Origin: Bacillota bacterium
GTDB lineage: Bacteria > Bacillota > Clostridia > Acetivibrionales > DSM-27016
NCBI GenBank assembly: GCA_023390115.1
Contig: JAEWDM010000010.1
Span: forward strand, 1 to 64,000
Length of the DNA stretch: 64,000 nucleotides
Direction: 5' to 3'
Position 1 is the first letter of the stretch. Each line of letters begins with the position of its first letter. A program made the position numbers and the translations under genes. Below are positions 42,533-50,761 of the stretch, in pieces. The notes below the pieces were generated by a model. The model searched no databases. It saw nothing but the letters and a program-made list of their open reading frames with translations, and was not told where the DNA came from.

Positions 42533-43366
42533 CTATTTGCCGGGGTTCAGCGTTTCATTCATGCTCCCTGTCCTGTAGCCTCTAAGATCAAGCGCGGTAT
42601 AGTTAAAGCCTATTTCCTTAAAGCTTGTATAGATTCTGTCCATCAAATCGGTACTAAAAAATTTATTTCTTTCCTCGGCAGACACTTCTATTCTGGCAAC
42701 CTCTCCGTGATGGCGCACACGCACCTGCGTAAAGCCCAAATCCAGCAAAAGCTGCTCCGCCCTGTCTATCATTCCCAGCTTTTCCCTTGTAATTTTCTGT
42801 CCATACGGGAATCTGGATGAAAGACATGCAAACGCCGGCTTATTCCATGTAGGAAGCTCCATATCCTTTGATAATATCCTTATATCCTCTTTTGTCAAGC
42901 TCGCGTCTCTTAAAGGGCTTGTCACATTCAGCTCCCTGGCCGCAGCCATTCCCGGCCTGTAATCTCCGAGATCATCGACGTTTGAACCGTCCGCTACATA
43001 TTCTATATTATTCTCTCTTGCAACGTCATTTATTTTTGTAAAGAGCTCCTTTTTGCAAAAATAGCACCTGTTTACAGGATTCTCCGAAAAGCCTTCTATA
43101 TCAAGCTCTTCAGAAACTATTACAACATGCTTTACCCCAAGCCCTTTCACAAAATCGACAGCTTCCCGAAACTCCCTCTCGGGATATGTGGATGAACGCG
43201 CAGTAACTGCAAGAGCACGGGAACCGAGAATATCGTGAGCCACCTTTAAAAGAAAGGTGCTGTCCACCCCTCCCGAAAAAGCAACTGCAAGGCTTCCCAT
43301 TTTTTCTATGTTCAGCTTCAGCACATTAAATTTTTCATCCAGATTCAAGTTCATCACCTGCTTCAT
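42533..43366 (-). CDS. larE: ATP-dependent sacrificial sulfur transferase LarE
   Basis: The 277-residue PP-loop protein adds sulfur to the pincer cofactor precursor. The P-loop is SGGVDSTFLL. The sacrificial Cys is in PAFACLSSRFPYG (the counterpart of Lactiplantibacillus LarE Cys176), and NRCYFCKKELF is also conserved. I see no extra cysteines in the HHGEVARIEV stretch that would mark the iron-sulfur variant. It is the first gene of larE-DUF2520-larB-larC. Confidence 0.93.
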   Translation of the reverse strand: MKQVMNLNLDEKFNVLKLNIEKMGSLAVAFSGGVDSTFLLKVAHDILGSRALAVTARSSTYPEREFREAVDFVKGLGVKHVVIVSEELDIEGFSENPVNRCYFCKKELFTKINDVARENNIEYVADGSNVDDLGDYRPGMAAARELNVTSPLRDASLTKEDIRILSKDMELPTWNKPAFACLSSRFPYGQKITREKLGMIDRAEQLLLDLGFTQVRVRHHGEVARIEVSAEERNKFFSTDLMDRIYTSFKEIGFNYTALDLRGYRTGSMNETLNPGK

Positions 43367-43408
43367 TATATTATTGATTGAATTATCCCTCTCTGCTTAA
43401 GTATTATG

Positions 43409-43729
43409 TTATTTTATATACGAGCAGCAATAATCCACCAATTCCTTTACCACAAGCTTAAATTTTGAATTGGCGGCAACCTCGAAGGTCTGTCCTCCTT
43501 TTACCGAAATCCAATTTTCACTTCCGGGGAGAATTACATCAAGCTCTCCTGCCATAATTTCCATTATCTCCTTATCTTCCGTTCCGAATTCGTACTCTCC
43601 CGGCATCATTATACCCAGTGTCTTTTTTTCTCCGTTTGAAAACAAAACTACACGGCTTGTAACCTTCCCCCCAAAATACACATTTGCTTTTTTTACTACC
43701 GAAACATTGTCAAAGCTGTTCATATTCAT
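43409..43729 (-). CDS. ppnP: Pyrimidine/purine nucleoside phosphorylase PpnP
   Basis: The 106-residue single-domain beta-barrel (cupin-like) protein matches the DUF1255/PpnP family: KANVYFGGKVTSRVV, KKTLGIMMPGEYEFGT, and the WISVKGGQTFEVAANS segment. PpnP cleaves various nucleosides to base and ribose-1-phosphate. Length is normal. It precedes the lar genes by 42 bp and may be cotranscribed with them. 43730-44008 upstream has no clear gene. Confidence 0.9.
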   Translation of the reverse strand: MNMNSFDNVSVVKKANVYFGGKVTSRVVLFSNGEKKTLGIMMPGEYEFGTEDKEIMEIMAGELDVILPGSENWISVKGGQTFEVAANSKFKLVVKELVDYCCSYIK

Positions 43730-44008
43730 CCTCCAAACAATTTAATATAAAATAATAATAGAATTCACGATGATTAAAACGCTATTTATTGTTAAACGCT
43801 GTATAAATCAGCATAAACATAATATATTATACCTGAATGTCCATAATAAATCTACAAATTACTAAGAGAACTTCAAAAAGCCTAATTATGAATCGGTATA
43901 AAGAATAAAATGCCGCCCTTTGCAGCATAATTAATTATATGCGGTGCCGAGGAAAAGGCATATGCATACACAGTCGTGAAAACAAATATAAAGAAATAAG
44001 GGTGGCTT

Positions 44009-44407
44009 ATGGACTATAAAGACAACCAGGACAAAAAACAATCCCAGGAGGGAAATTCACCCTCCTTAAGAAGCGGCACTCATGAGAGTCATAAAATACC
44101 GGTGTGGTTCATTCAGACCCGAAACATTATTTATTATATTTTAGGAATAATTGAAATACTGCTGGGCTTCCGGCTTGTTTTTAAATTACTGGGCGCCAGC
44201 ACAAAAAGCAGCTTTGTCACTTTTCTTTATTCCTCAAGCCAGGCTCTCATATCACCATTTACAGGAATATTCAGTGCTTTTACAGGCGACGGGGCAGGCC
44301 CGTTTGTTTTAGAGCCCTCCACCATAATAGCAATGATTGTATATGCTGTTGTAGCACAAGGCCTGATAAGCCTTTTTAAAATTAAAGCCGTCAGCGACAT
44401 GAATTGA
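44009..44407 (+). CDS. YggT-family membrane protein
   Basis: The 132-residue protein has a charged 30-residue N-terminus and two main hydrophobic segments (about 38-60 and 105-125). The middle contains LGFRLVFKLLGASTKSSF and LISPFTGIFSAF, characteristic of the YGGT family. These proteins are linked to cell division or osmotic stress in other bacteria, with no fixed function. Its stop codon ends at 44407, and the convergent histidine-kinase stop begins at 44408, so the two genes touch. Confidence 0.8.
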   Translation: MDYKDNQDKKQSQEGNSPSLRSGTHESHKIPVWFIQTRNIIYYILGIIEILLGFRLVFKLLGASTKSSFVTFLYSSSQALISPFTGIFSAFTGDGAGPFVLEPSTIIAMIVYAVVAQGLISLFKIKAVSDMN

Positions 44408-45817
44408 TTAATGTGGCTTGTGAGGAAGCCTTACTGTAAATTCGGATCCTACCCCTGCTTCACTTTTTACCTCTATGCTTCCTCTGTGTGCTTCAGCAAT
44501 TGCCTTGGCTATGCTCAGGCCTATCCCTGAGCCTCCGGTAGCTCTGTTTCTTGACTTATCGGCACGGTAAAAGCGTTCAAAAATATAAGGCAAATCTTCC
44601 TCGCGTATTCCTGCCCCATTATCCTTCACCGTAATTTTAACATCATCCTCATCCCTGCACAGGTGTATCTCAACGCTTCCTCCCTCGGGGGTATACTTCA
44701 ATGCATTTGACATCAGGTTTATTATAAGCTGGCTTATTTTGTCCCTGTCTGCAAAGATAATCTCACCTTTTCCATATGAAGCAATGGCTATATTCTTACT
44801 GAAAAACTCGCTTTCAAAATTTTTAAGCATATGTGCTATAAGCAGGTATACATCAAACTCAGTCTTATTAAGCACCATTCCTTCGCTTTCATATCTTGCC
44901 AGCCTTTCCAGATCGTCAACAAGCCTGCCTATTCTGACCGCTTCCTCATGACAGCTTTTCAATCTTTCGGTGTCAGGATGCCATATCCCGTCGATCATCG
45001 CCTCCATGTGGCTCTGGAGGGTTGCAATTGGTGTACGCAGCTCGTGAGCTACATCGGCAGTAAGACGCTTTCTCAATAATTCCTGCTTTTCCAGGGTATC
45101 CGCAAGGTCTTTTATTGCGGTAATAAGCTGTGAAATTTCCTTTGTAGTTGAGCCCTCTGCCGATATTTCCGCGACGGATCCGTCCCCAAAATGCCCTTTA
45201 GAAATCATCCTTGCAGTATCAATTACTCTTATAATAGGCTTGCTGAGCCTGCGGGCCATCACCCAGCCTATTACAAGCGCAAAAACCAGTGAAAATATTC
45301 CAACATAAATAAGAAGCTTATTAAGAGTGCTTATGAACGCAAGATCATTGTCATTGTAGTAGTATGGCCCATAATAGCCTATTTCGACCTTGCCTACTCC
45401 GGCATCTTTTGAAAAAACAGGATAGGTTTTTGTCGTATAATTGCCTTCCCAGCCGGGATACCTGCTAAGCATGTTATGTGCCATGTGGTCCAGCATCTGA
45501 CGGCACCATCCGCTGTTATGAACTGCCGCGTCCCATATTACCGTTCCGTCCGATGCTGTCACCTTTATTATCATACCGCGTTCAAGCGCACTGACCCCTA
45601 TATTTTCAATGATACCGGCGTCCCATGTTCCGCTGCTCCTATACTGCTGTACAAGCAGAGAGACTATTTCGTTGTTCTCCCTCTCCTGCTTCTGTATAAC
45701 ATAGGCCGTAAAGTGCCTTTCCAGAAAAAAATTGGTAAGGTAGCTGAGAAGGGCCACACACGCAATGGCGACAAGCACATAAGATACCGAAAGCTTGCTT
45801 CTTAGGCTGAATTTCAT
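44408..45817 (-). CDS. Membrane sensor histidine kinase
   Basis: The 469-residue protein has transmembrane segments near residues 9-29 and 168-188, an extracytoplasmic sensor part between them, a HAMP linker, a HisKA domain with phospho-acceptor His in LTADVAHELRTPIATLQ, and an ATPase domain with NLMSNALKYTPEGG and DNGAGIREEDLPYIFERFYR. It is encoded two bases after its response regulator. Downstream copper-type proteins suggest a metal or redox cue, but this is only context. Confidence 0.92.
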   Translation of the reverse strand: MKFSLRSKLSVSYVLVAIACVALLSYLTNFFLERHFTAYVIQKQERENNEIVSLLVQQYRSSGTWDAGIIENIGVSALERGMIIKVTASDGTVIWDAAVHNSGWCRQMLDHMAHNMLSRYPGWEGNYTTKTYPVFSKDAGVGKVEIGYYGPYYYNDNDLAFISTLNKLLIYVGIFSLVFALVIGWVMARRLSKPIIRVIDTARMISKGHFGDGSVAEISAEGSTTKEISQLITAIKDLADTLEKQELLRKRLTADVAHELRTPIATLQSHMEAMIDGIWHPDTERLKSCHEEAVRIGRLVDDLERLARYESEGMVLNKTEFDVYLLIAHMLKNFESEFFSKNIAIASYGKGEIIFADRDKISQLIINLMSNALKYTPEGGSVEIHLCRDEDDVKITVKDNGAGIREEDLPYIFERFYRADKSRNRATGGSGIGLSIAKAIAEAHRGSIEVKSEAGVGSEFTVRLPHKPH

Positions 45818-45819
45818 AG

Positions 45820-46518
45820 CTATCCACCGCCAAACTTATAGCCCACTCCATGAACCGTCAATATATATACCGGCGCTTTTGAGTCAGTCTCAATTTTTTG
45901 CCGTATATTTTTTATATGAGTGTCTATTGTTCTGTCATAGCCGTCATAGTCTTGCCCCAACACCATGTCAACCAGCTCTTCCCTTGTAAATGTTTTTGAA
46001 GGATACCTTATCATTGTCATAAGGAGTCTGTATTCGTTGGGAGTGAGATTTATAACATGCCCTCTCTTTTTGACCTCGTATCTTGCCGTATCTATTACAA
46101 GATCCTCTCCAAAGGATATTATATTGGAAAGATGCACCGTTTCGTCCCCAACCCTTCTTAAATGTGCCGCTACCCTTGCCACCAGCTGTTTTGGGCTGAA
46201 CGGCTTTGTGACGTAATCATCCGCGCCTATATCCAGTCCCCTTAAAATATCCTCCTCCTCTATTTTTGCGGTAAGCATAATTATTGGAACTCTTGATTTT
46301 CCACGCAATATTTTGCAGACCTCTTCTCCCGGCATGTCAGGAAGCATCAAATCCAATATGACCAGAGACGGAGCATGCTTTTCAAATGCCAAAAGAGCTT
46401 CATGTCCGCTAAACGCAGTGCTTACAAGGTAATGAGCATTTTCAAGATAGGACTTTACTACCTGAACTATTTTTTGCTCGTCATCGACGACGAGTATCCT
46501 TTTAGTATTCTTATTCAT
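45820..46518 (-). CDS. OmpR/PhoB-family response regulator
   Basis: The 232-residue protein has a receiver domain (1-115) with acidic DD in VVDDEQ, the phospho-acceptor Asp in VILDLMLPD and the conserved Lys in TKPFSPKQL. The C-terminal winged helix (about 135-230) contains LTPNEYRLLMTMIRYP and the YDRTIDTHIKNIRQK recognition segment. It is transcribed first, followed by its kinase, and lies 51 bp downstream of the copZ-like gene. Confidence 0.93.
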   Translation of the reverse strand: MNKNTKRILVVDDEQKIVQVVKSYLENAHYLVSTAFSGHEALLAFEKHAPSLVILDLMLPDMPGEEVCKILRGKSRVPIIMLTAKIEEEDILRGLDIGADDYVTKPFSPKQLVARVAAHLRRVGDETVHLSNIISFGEDLVIDTARYEVKKRGHVINLTPNEYRLLMTMIRYPSKTFTREELVDMVLGQDYDGYDRTIDTHIKNIRQKIETDSKAPVYILTVHGVGYKFGGG

Positions 46519-46569
46519 TTTCTCTCCTATAATAAGCCCATCGCTGTGAAAAAAGAGAAATGCTGCTAT

Positions 46570-46782
46570 TTACACTACGTCGTAGCCCTGATCTTCAATA
46601 GCTTTTTTAATGCTGTCCAGGCTCACGTCATCCGGATCGTATTCTACCGTAACCTTTTTGCTTTTCAGATCGACACTGGTGCCGTTAACGCCATAAAGAG
46701 CTCCTACCGCCTTCTTGACACTGCTTTCGCAATGACTGCAGGACATTCCCTCTACAAGTAAAACCGATATTTCCTTCTTCAT
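46570..46782 (-). CDS. CopZ-like heavy-metal-binding chaperone
   Basis: The 70-residue HMA domain has the metal motif M-S-C-S-H-C at residues 14-19 and the beta-alpha-beta pattern ending EDQGYDVV. Such proteins carry Cu(I) to pumps or sensors. It lies between the TauE/HMA/cupredoxin gene and the two-component system on the same strand. No CopA ATPase is in the window. Confidence 0.88.
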   Translation of the reverse strand: MKKEISVLLVEGMSCSHCESSVKKAVGALYGVNGTSVDLKSKKVTVEYDPDDVSLDSIKKAIEDQGYDVV

Positions 46783-46855
46783 AATATAATACCTCTTTTT
46801 CTCTTATTTTATCTTTTACAAATTTTTATTTTCGATCTTTATTTTAATATACTCT

Positions 46856-48289
46856 CTATTTTGCACAGCAGCCGCCTTTCCGGGAAGGCAGCTCATTTAT
46901 TTCTTCCTTAATTTTTAATGTATCCGTACTGCCAATATCCTCTATAACACTTATTGTACTGCTGATCATGCCCATCCAGCAGGTATATCTTATAGTTCCC
47001 TCCTGCATTGGAGTAAATTCTATAATATTATCTCCCGGCACAAGCCTTTTCTCAATACCATATTCAGGAATAATAACAGGGTTATTACAGCCATTCAGCC
47101 CTGCCTGTTCCGCCCTGATAGTCCACCTGACGGGAATGCCCTTCTGCACTATTATAGGCTCGTATGCACCCGACTTCAATTCAGAGGTCACCGTCTGTAT
47201 GCTTCCCTGTACCTCTGCGACAGCCGTTTGGCCCGCTGGAGATGCAAAAGCCGCAAAATTTACTCCCGATAGGCTGAGCCCTCTGTCAATCATTACAAGT
47301 CCCAGCATCAGCACCAAAGCCGCACTCACCTTCATCATCTTATGCGTAAACCTGCTGCTAAGCAATGAGCTTACGGCGCTAAAGCCAAGCATGAGCGGAA
47401 TTGTCCCCAGGCTGAACAGAAACATTGATAAGGCCCCCGACAACGCACTTCCCGTACCTAAAGCATATATTTGCATTGACTGCAAGGGCCCGCAGGGCAT
47501 TAATCCATTTAAGAGCCCTACATAAAACGGACCGCGCTTTCCTCCGCCCGCATAAATAATTTTGCCCAATGCCTTCGGCATTCTTGGAATCAGTCTTCTC
47601 AGCCATGGAAATATGTTAAGCATATTAAGCCCCATGACAACCATCAGCACTCCCGACAAAATTGCAACCGTTCCCTTTGCAGCACCTGAAAAGCCTATTG
47701 CCGAACCAACCGCACCTGCAACGGCTCCTACCGCCGTATATGATACAACTCTGCCCGCATTATACATAATTCCGGGCCTTAGCCTTTCCATTTTCTTACC
47801 GGACACATCATCAGTTCTGTATCCCACGCTCTGCGAAAGGTTTATTCCCCCGCACATCGCTATACAGTGGAGAGATGTTAAAAGCCCCATGACAAACAAT
47901 ATACCATACCCCATGGACTGGTCAATTTGAGGTATAAAATTAAAGCCTGCGGTATTCTTTATTATCACATATAAGGCAAGAATTATAATAAATATACCCA
48001 CTATCTGGTTAACAGGCATCTTGCCGGAATCCGGACGCTTGCCGCGTGTCTTTTCAGCAGTATTGCCTGCAGCTTTGTTTTGAACATTATAACCCATATT
48101 TTCTATTGCTTCAATAATCTTTTCTATATTTATTTTTTGCGGATTATAAGTTACATACACATTTGAGCTGGCAAACATGGCGTTAACCTCAGTAATACCG
48201 TCAAGCCTTTTTAAATAATTTTCAATCCGTGCTTCACAGCCTGTACAAGTCATCCCTTTTATGTGCAGGACTCTGCGCATTAAATTCAT
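46856..48289 (-). CDS. HMA domain-TauE/SafE-like transporter-cupredoxin fusion
   Basis: The 477-residue protein has three parts. Residues 1-70 are an HMA domain with GMTCTGC. Residues about 90-345 are a membrane domain of the UreH/TauE-SafE-like type with LTSLHCIAMCGGINL and LLNGLMPCGPLQ. Residues about 360-462 are an extracytoplasmic cupredoxin-like domain with GCNNPVII and, near its end, YTCWMGMIS as possible copper ligands. The C-terminus ends with a CC pair. The set points to copper export or delivery. It is upstream of the copZ-like gene and the two-component system in one direction, and a good ribosome binding site supports the ATG at 48289. Confidence 0.87.
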   Translation of the reverse strand: MNLMRRVLHIKGMTCTGCEARIENYLKRLDGITEVNAMFASSNVYVTYNPQKINIEKIIEAIENMGYNVQNKAAGNTAEKTRGKRPDSGKMPVNQIVGIFIIILALYVIIKNTAGFNFIPQIDQSMGYGILFVMGLLTSLHCIAMCGGINLSQSVGYRTDDVSGKKMERLRPGIMYNAGRVVSYTAVGAVAGAVGSAIGFSGAAKGTVAILSGVLMVVMGLNMLNIFPWLRRLIPRMPKALGKIIYAGGGKRGPFYVGLLNGLMPCGPLQSMQIYALGTGSALSGALSMFLFSLGTIPLMLGFSAVSSLLSSRFTHKMMKVSAALVLMLGLVMIDRGLSLSGVNFAAFASPAGQTAVAEVQGSIQTVTSELKSGAYEPIIVQKGIPVRWTIRAEQAGLNGCNNPVIIPEYGIEKRLVPGDNIIEFTPMQEGTIRYTCWMGMISSTISVIEDIGSTDTLKIKEEINELPSRKGGCCAK

Positions 48290-48497
48290 ATTATTGATAC
48301 CCTCCTGTCAGAAAAATAAACCTTTAAAGCAATAAAGTTTTATTCATACAGATTTTAGCGTATTAATATGTGGATTTTATGAAGATAACAAAAAAGACTC
48401 CCATTAAAGCCTTTTTTCCTGAATATAATCTGGATTAAAACTTAATATGAACATATATGATTTTCTTGAATAGTATATACTGAACGGAGAGGTTGAC

Positions 48498-48830
48498 ATG
48501 TATTCTATTGAAATTGACACTAAGAACCGTATATTGAAGCTGCTGGAAGACGGAGCAGTAAAAAAGCAATATCCGGTAGCAGTCGGAAAGCCGTCCACAC
48601 CAACACCTTTAGGGAGCTGGAGCATTATTATGAAGGGACTTTGGGGGGAACAGTTCGGAGGTCACTTCATGCAGCTCAGTATACCATGGGGCATATACGG
48701 AATTCACGGCACCGACAAGCCCTGGTCAATAGGACAGGAGGTATCCGGAGGGTGCGTGCGCATGTACAGCAGTGACGCTAAAGAGGTTTATGATACCATT
48801 TCTGTTGGAACTCCGGTAAAAATTTATTAG
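48498..48830 (+). CDS. Short L,D-transpeptidase catalytic domain protein
   Basis: The 110-residue protein is essentially a bare YkuD domain. The catalytic motif is HGTDKPWSIG with S-G-G-C-V-R-M, where the Cys is the nucleophile. KQYPVAVGKPSTPTPLG is the usual entry segment. YkuD enzymes form 3-3 peptidoglycan crosslinks. There is no signal peptide or anchor, so it may act in the mother-cell or forespore envelope, or be exported by another route. The ATG at 48498 has GGAGAGG upstream. Confidence 0.85.
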   Translation: MYSIEIDTKNRILKLLEDGAVKKQYPVAVGKPSTPTPLGSWSIIMKGLWGEQFGGHFMQLSIPWGIYGIHGTDKPWSIGQEVSGGCVRMYSSDAKEVYDTISVGTPVKIY

Positions 48831-48842
48831 TACCCGTTAAGG

Positions 48843-48956
48843 TCAGGCTGCCCCTTTTATTTCCTCTTCCACAGTCAAAGCGTACTTCTTTTCATCGCGG
48901 TTAAATATAATTATTTTATATTTCCCGAATGCCCAGCCCAAGATAATACAGGCATC
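48843..48956 (-). pseudogene. Possible gene tail, unassigned
   Basis: A 37-codon minus-strand frame ends at 48843 and reads ACIILGWAFGKYKIIIFNRD followed by EKKYALTVEEEIKGAA. It looks like the end of a membrane protein (hydrophobic segment then charged tail) but has no start codon with a ribosome binding site, and a stop precedes it. It could be chance. The rest of 48831-49141 is A/T-rich; a TATAAT-like box at about 49115 probably drives the next gene. Confidence 0.25.
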
Positions 48957-49141
48957 TTAAGACAAATTCTTATCAATTATTGCCCGGCATTTAAAAATTT
49001 TCATATATTATTTTTTGTATTTAAAGGCACTGTTTAAAAGCTTTCATCATACAAAAATTTGTAATATATATACTTATGTTAAAATTCAACAAATTTTTAA
49101 CATATGCATAGTGTATAATTATTCCAGGTGGTGTTATTAAT

Positions 49142-49276
49142 ATGAGAAATGAATTGGAAAAATGCTGTGAAATAATATTAAAATTATTGGAGCAACTGGC
49201 ACACGAAGGAAAAATAACTCAGGAGGAATATATAAAACACTCTATAGAAAAAACAAAATTCTTAAGAAGGCAGTAA
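49142..49276 (+). CDS. Small 44-residue helical protein (tandem paralogue 1)
   Basis: An ATG at 49142, after AGGTGGTG, opens a 44-residue frame. It reads as an amphipathic helical hairpin: a CC pair at residues 8-9, then ILKLLEQLAHEGKITQEEYI and KHSIEKTKFL. The next frame, 160 bp downstream, encodes a paralogue of identical length. The fold is reminiscent of the short SHOCT-type hairpin but I do not claim that family. Function unknown. Confidence 0.55.
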   Translation: MRNELEKCCEIILKLLEQLAHEGKITQEEYIKHSIEKTKFLRRQ

Positions 49277-49436
49277 TTCAGCAAATGTGACAGCACAAGC
49301 AGCCCAGCTCCTTACGGCCATGCTTTTAAACCAAATTCTATTTAACATGGTTCTAATGGATTATAGCAAAATTCATTTGTTAGTGCAAATGTACCATTTA
49401 CGTATTTTCTCCTTAATGATAGTATATTATCAGGTG

Positions 49437-49571
49437 GTGATTAGCACGGACAGTTTAAAAGATTGTTGCAAACTTATGCTAAAACTGCTCACTATATTAC
49501 GTGACGAAAGTAAAATTACTAAAGATGAATTCGATAAACACGCAGAACTAAAGATAAAATTTTTAGAATAG
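49437..49571 (+). CDS. Small 44-residue helical protein (tandem paralogue 2)
   Basis: A GTG at 49437 gives a 44-residue product with DCCKLMLKLLTILRDESKIT, then KDEFDKHAELKIKFLE. It shares the CC pair, the KLL core, the E-x-KIT turn and the KH-x3-K-x-KFL ending with the preceding small gene. AGGTGG is at 49432-49437 and overlaps the GTG, so initiation is uncertain; a longer frame from 49287 looks artificial. Both genes have an AGTxTA-like box and the same CAGGTGGTG motif just before them, so the upstream region was duplicated too. Confidence 0.45.
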   Translation: MISTDSLKDCCKLMLKLLTILRDESKITKDEFDKHAELKIKFLE

Positions 49572-49631
49572 TCCCTGGATGGATTCATCCGCAGGGGCTA
49601 TTGTCTTTTTCTGGCCCTCTTTTTTTAAATT

Positions 49632-49919
49632 TTAATTTTCAACAGGGATTATGATCCTTTCTCCCGCTTTTATATCGCTTGATTCCATATTGTTAAGCTG
49701 CTGTACCTTATATATGTAGCTTCTTATATCTCCCCTATTGTTGTATTTCAGCGCCAGCTCCCACAGGGTATCTCCCGGCTTCAGTGACACCGTACGGTAC
49801 TCGGGAGCTTTGTAGCTGTAGGCTCTCCCTGCAAATATAAGCACAAGAAGTACCGCTGTTAATAAGCCCACGATAATAGCAAACCTTCCTTTATTTTTCA
49901 ATACATATGTTTTTTTCAT
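49632..49919 (-). CDS. LysM-domain cell-division inhibitor-like protein (YneA-like)
   Basis: The 95-residue protein has a Lys-rich N-terminus, one transmembrane helix (about residues 12-31) and a C-terminal LysM domain (about 41-93, VSLKPGDTLWELALKYN). The layout matches YneA, the SOS-induced division inhibitor of Bacillus, which also lies divergent to lexA. The ATG at 49919 has GAGGAG upstream; a GTG at 49928 overlaps it. Three LexA boxes in the intergenic region support DNA-damage control. Function by analogy only. Confidence 0.8.
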   Translation of the reverse strand: MKKTYVLKNKGRFAIIVGLLTAVLLVLIFAGRAYSYKAPEYRTVSLKPGDTLWELALKYNNRGDIRSYIYKVQQLNNMESSDIKAGERIIIPVEN

Positions 49920-49936
49920 TCTGACCACTCCTCACT

Positions 49937-49948
49937 GAACATTTGTTC
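49937..49948. promoter_or_regulatory. LexA box 1
   Basis: GAACATTTGTTC fits GAAC-N4-GTTC exactly. It is 17 bp upstream of the yneA-like start codon. Confidence 0.8.
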
Positions 49949-49969
49949 TTCATAGAATAATTATATATC

Positions 49970-49981
49970 GAACGTACGTTC
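49970..49981. promoter_or_regulatory. LexA box 2
   Basis: CGAACGTACGTTC contains a perfect 12-bp palindrome GAACGTACGTTC and matches the Bacillus/Clostridium LexA consensus. It is midway in the divergent intergenic region. Confidence 0.9.
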
Positions 49982-50007
49982 ATTGTCAATATTTTATATT
50001 TTTTTTC

Positions 50008-50019
50008 GAACACAAGTTT
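50008..50019. promoter_or_regulatory. LexA box 3 (degenerate)
   Basis: GAACACAAGTTT matches GAAC-N4-GTTC with the last base changed. It sits just upstream of the lexA -10-like ATAATG region and is a likely autoregulatory site. Confidence 0.5.
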
Positions 50020-50076
50020 GATTTTTTCTTACAATATGCTATAATGTATTTATATATATTAGAGGAGGCTCAGCTT

Positions 50077-50715
50077 ATGCAAAAAAAGCTTACTGAAAAA
50101 CAGCAAAAAATCCTTGACTTTGTGAATAGTGAAGTTGAAGAAAAGGGTTATCCTCCTTCTGTTCGTGAAATATGCCGCGCAGTTGGTTTTAAATCGACGT
50201 CAACTGTGCACGGATATTTGGAGAAGCTTGAAAAGGAGGGCCTGATACGTAAGGACCCTACAAAGCCCAGGGCACTTAAGGTAGTCAATCCTCATGGACA
50301 CAGTCCCAAAAGAGAAAACGGGTATTATTCAATGAAAGAGCTGCAGGATGTACCGATTGTAGGCAAGGTTACCGCAGGGCAGCCTATTCTTGCAGTGGAA
50401 AACATTGAAGACACCTTCCCCCTCCCCGTAGACTTTGTCCAGAATTCATCGGCATTTATGCTTAAGGTTCAGGGGGACAGCATGATTGACGCGGGAATAC
50501 TTGATAAGGACCTTGTACTTGTAAAGCAGCAGTCCACTGCAAATAACGGAGATATTGTAGTTGCACTCATAGGCGATGAGGCTACTGTTAAGACCTTTTA
50601 CAAGGAAAGAGATCATGTAAGGCTTCAGCCTCAGAATCAATTTTTAGATCCAATCATAGTTAAAAATGATTTATCTATTCTCGGAAAGGTAATAGGCGTA
50701 TTCAGAAAGCTATAA
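50077..50715 (+). CDS. lexA: SOS repressor LexA
   Basis: The 212-residue protein has an N-terminal winged helix (about 1-65) and a peptidase domain. Cleavage should fall between Ala100 and Gly101 (KVTAGQPI), with Ser135 (QGDSM) and Lys172 (ATVKTF) as the catalytic pair. LexA represses SOS genes until RecA triggers self-cleavage. I use ATG at 50077 with AGAGGAGG upstream; a longer frame from 50044 is unlikely. Divergent from the yneA-like gene. Confidence 0.95.
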   Translation: MQKKLTEKQQKILDFVNSEVEEKGYPPSVREICRAVGFKSTSTVHGYLEKLEKEGLIRKDPTKPRALKVVNPHGHSPKRENGYYSMKELQDVPIVGKVTAGQPILAVENIEDTFPLPVDFVQNSSAFMLKVQGDSMIDAGILDKDLVLVKQQSTANNGDIVVALIGDEATVKTFYKERDHVRLQPQNQFLDPIIVKNDLSILGKVIGVFRKL

Positions 50716-50757
50716 AATAAAGGGGCCCTTCCTCTAAAGGGCCCCTTTATTTTATGT
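50716..50757. terminator. Bidirectional terminator of lexA and hfq
   Basis: AATAAAGGGGCCCTT pairs with AAGGGCCCCTTTATT around CCTCTA. Strong stem with flanking A/T tracts for both convergent genes. Confidence 0.92.
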
Positions 50758-50761
50758 ATAC

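Noticed and set aside
49287..49436. 50-residue N-terminal extension of the second microprotein
   Set aside because: The extension is hydrophobic without pattern, has no ribosome binding site, and the paralogue starts at the GTG-equivalent position.
49142..49571. Spo0E-type aspartyl phosphatases
   Set aside because: The small proteins lack the SQELD motif of Spo0E and carry a CC pair instead.
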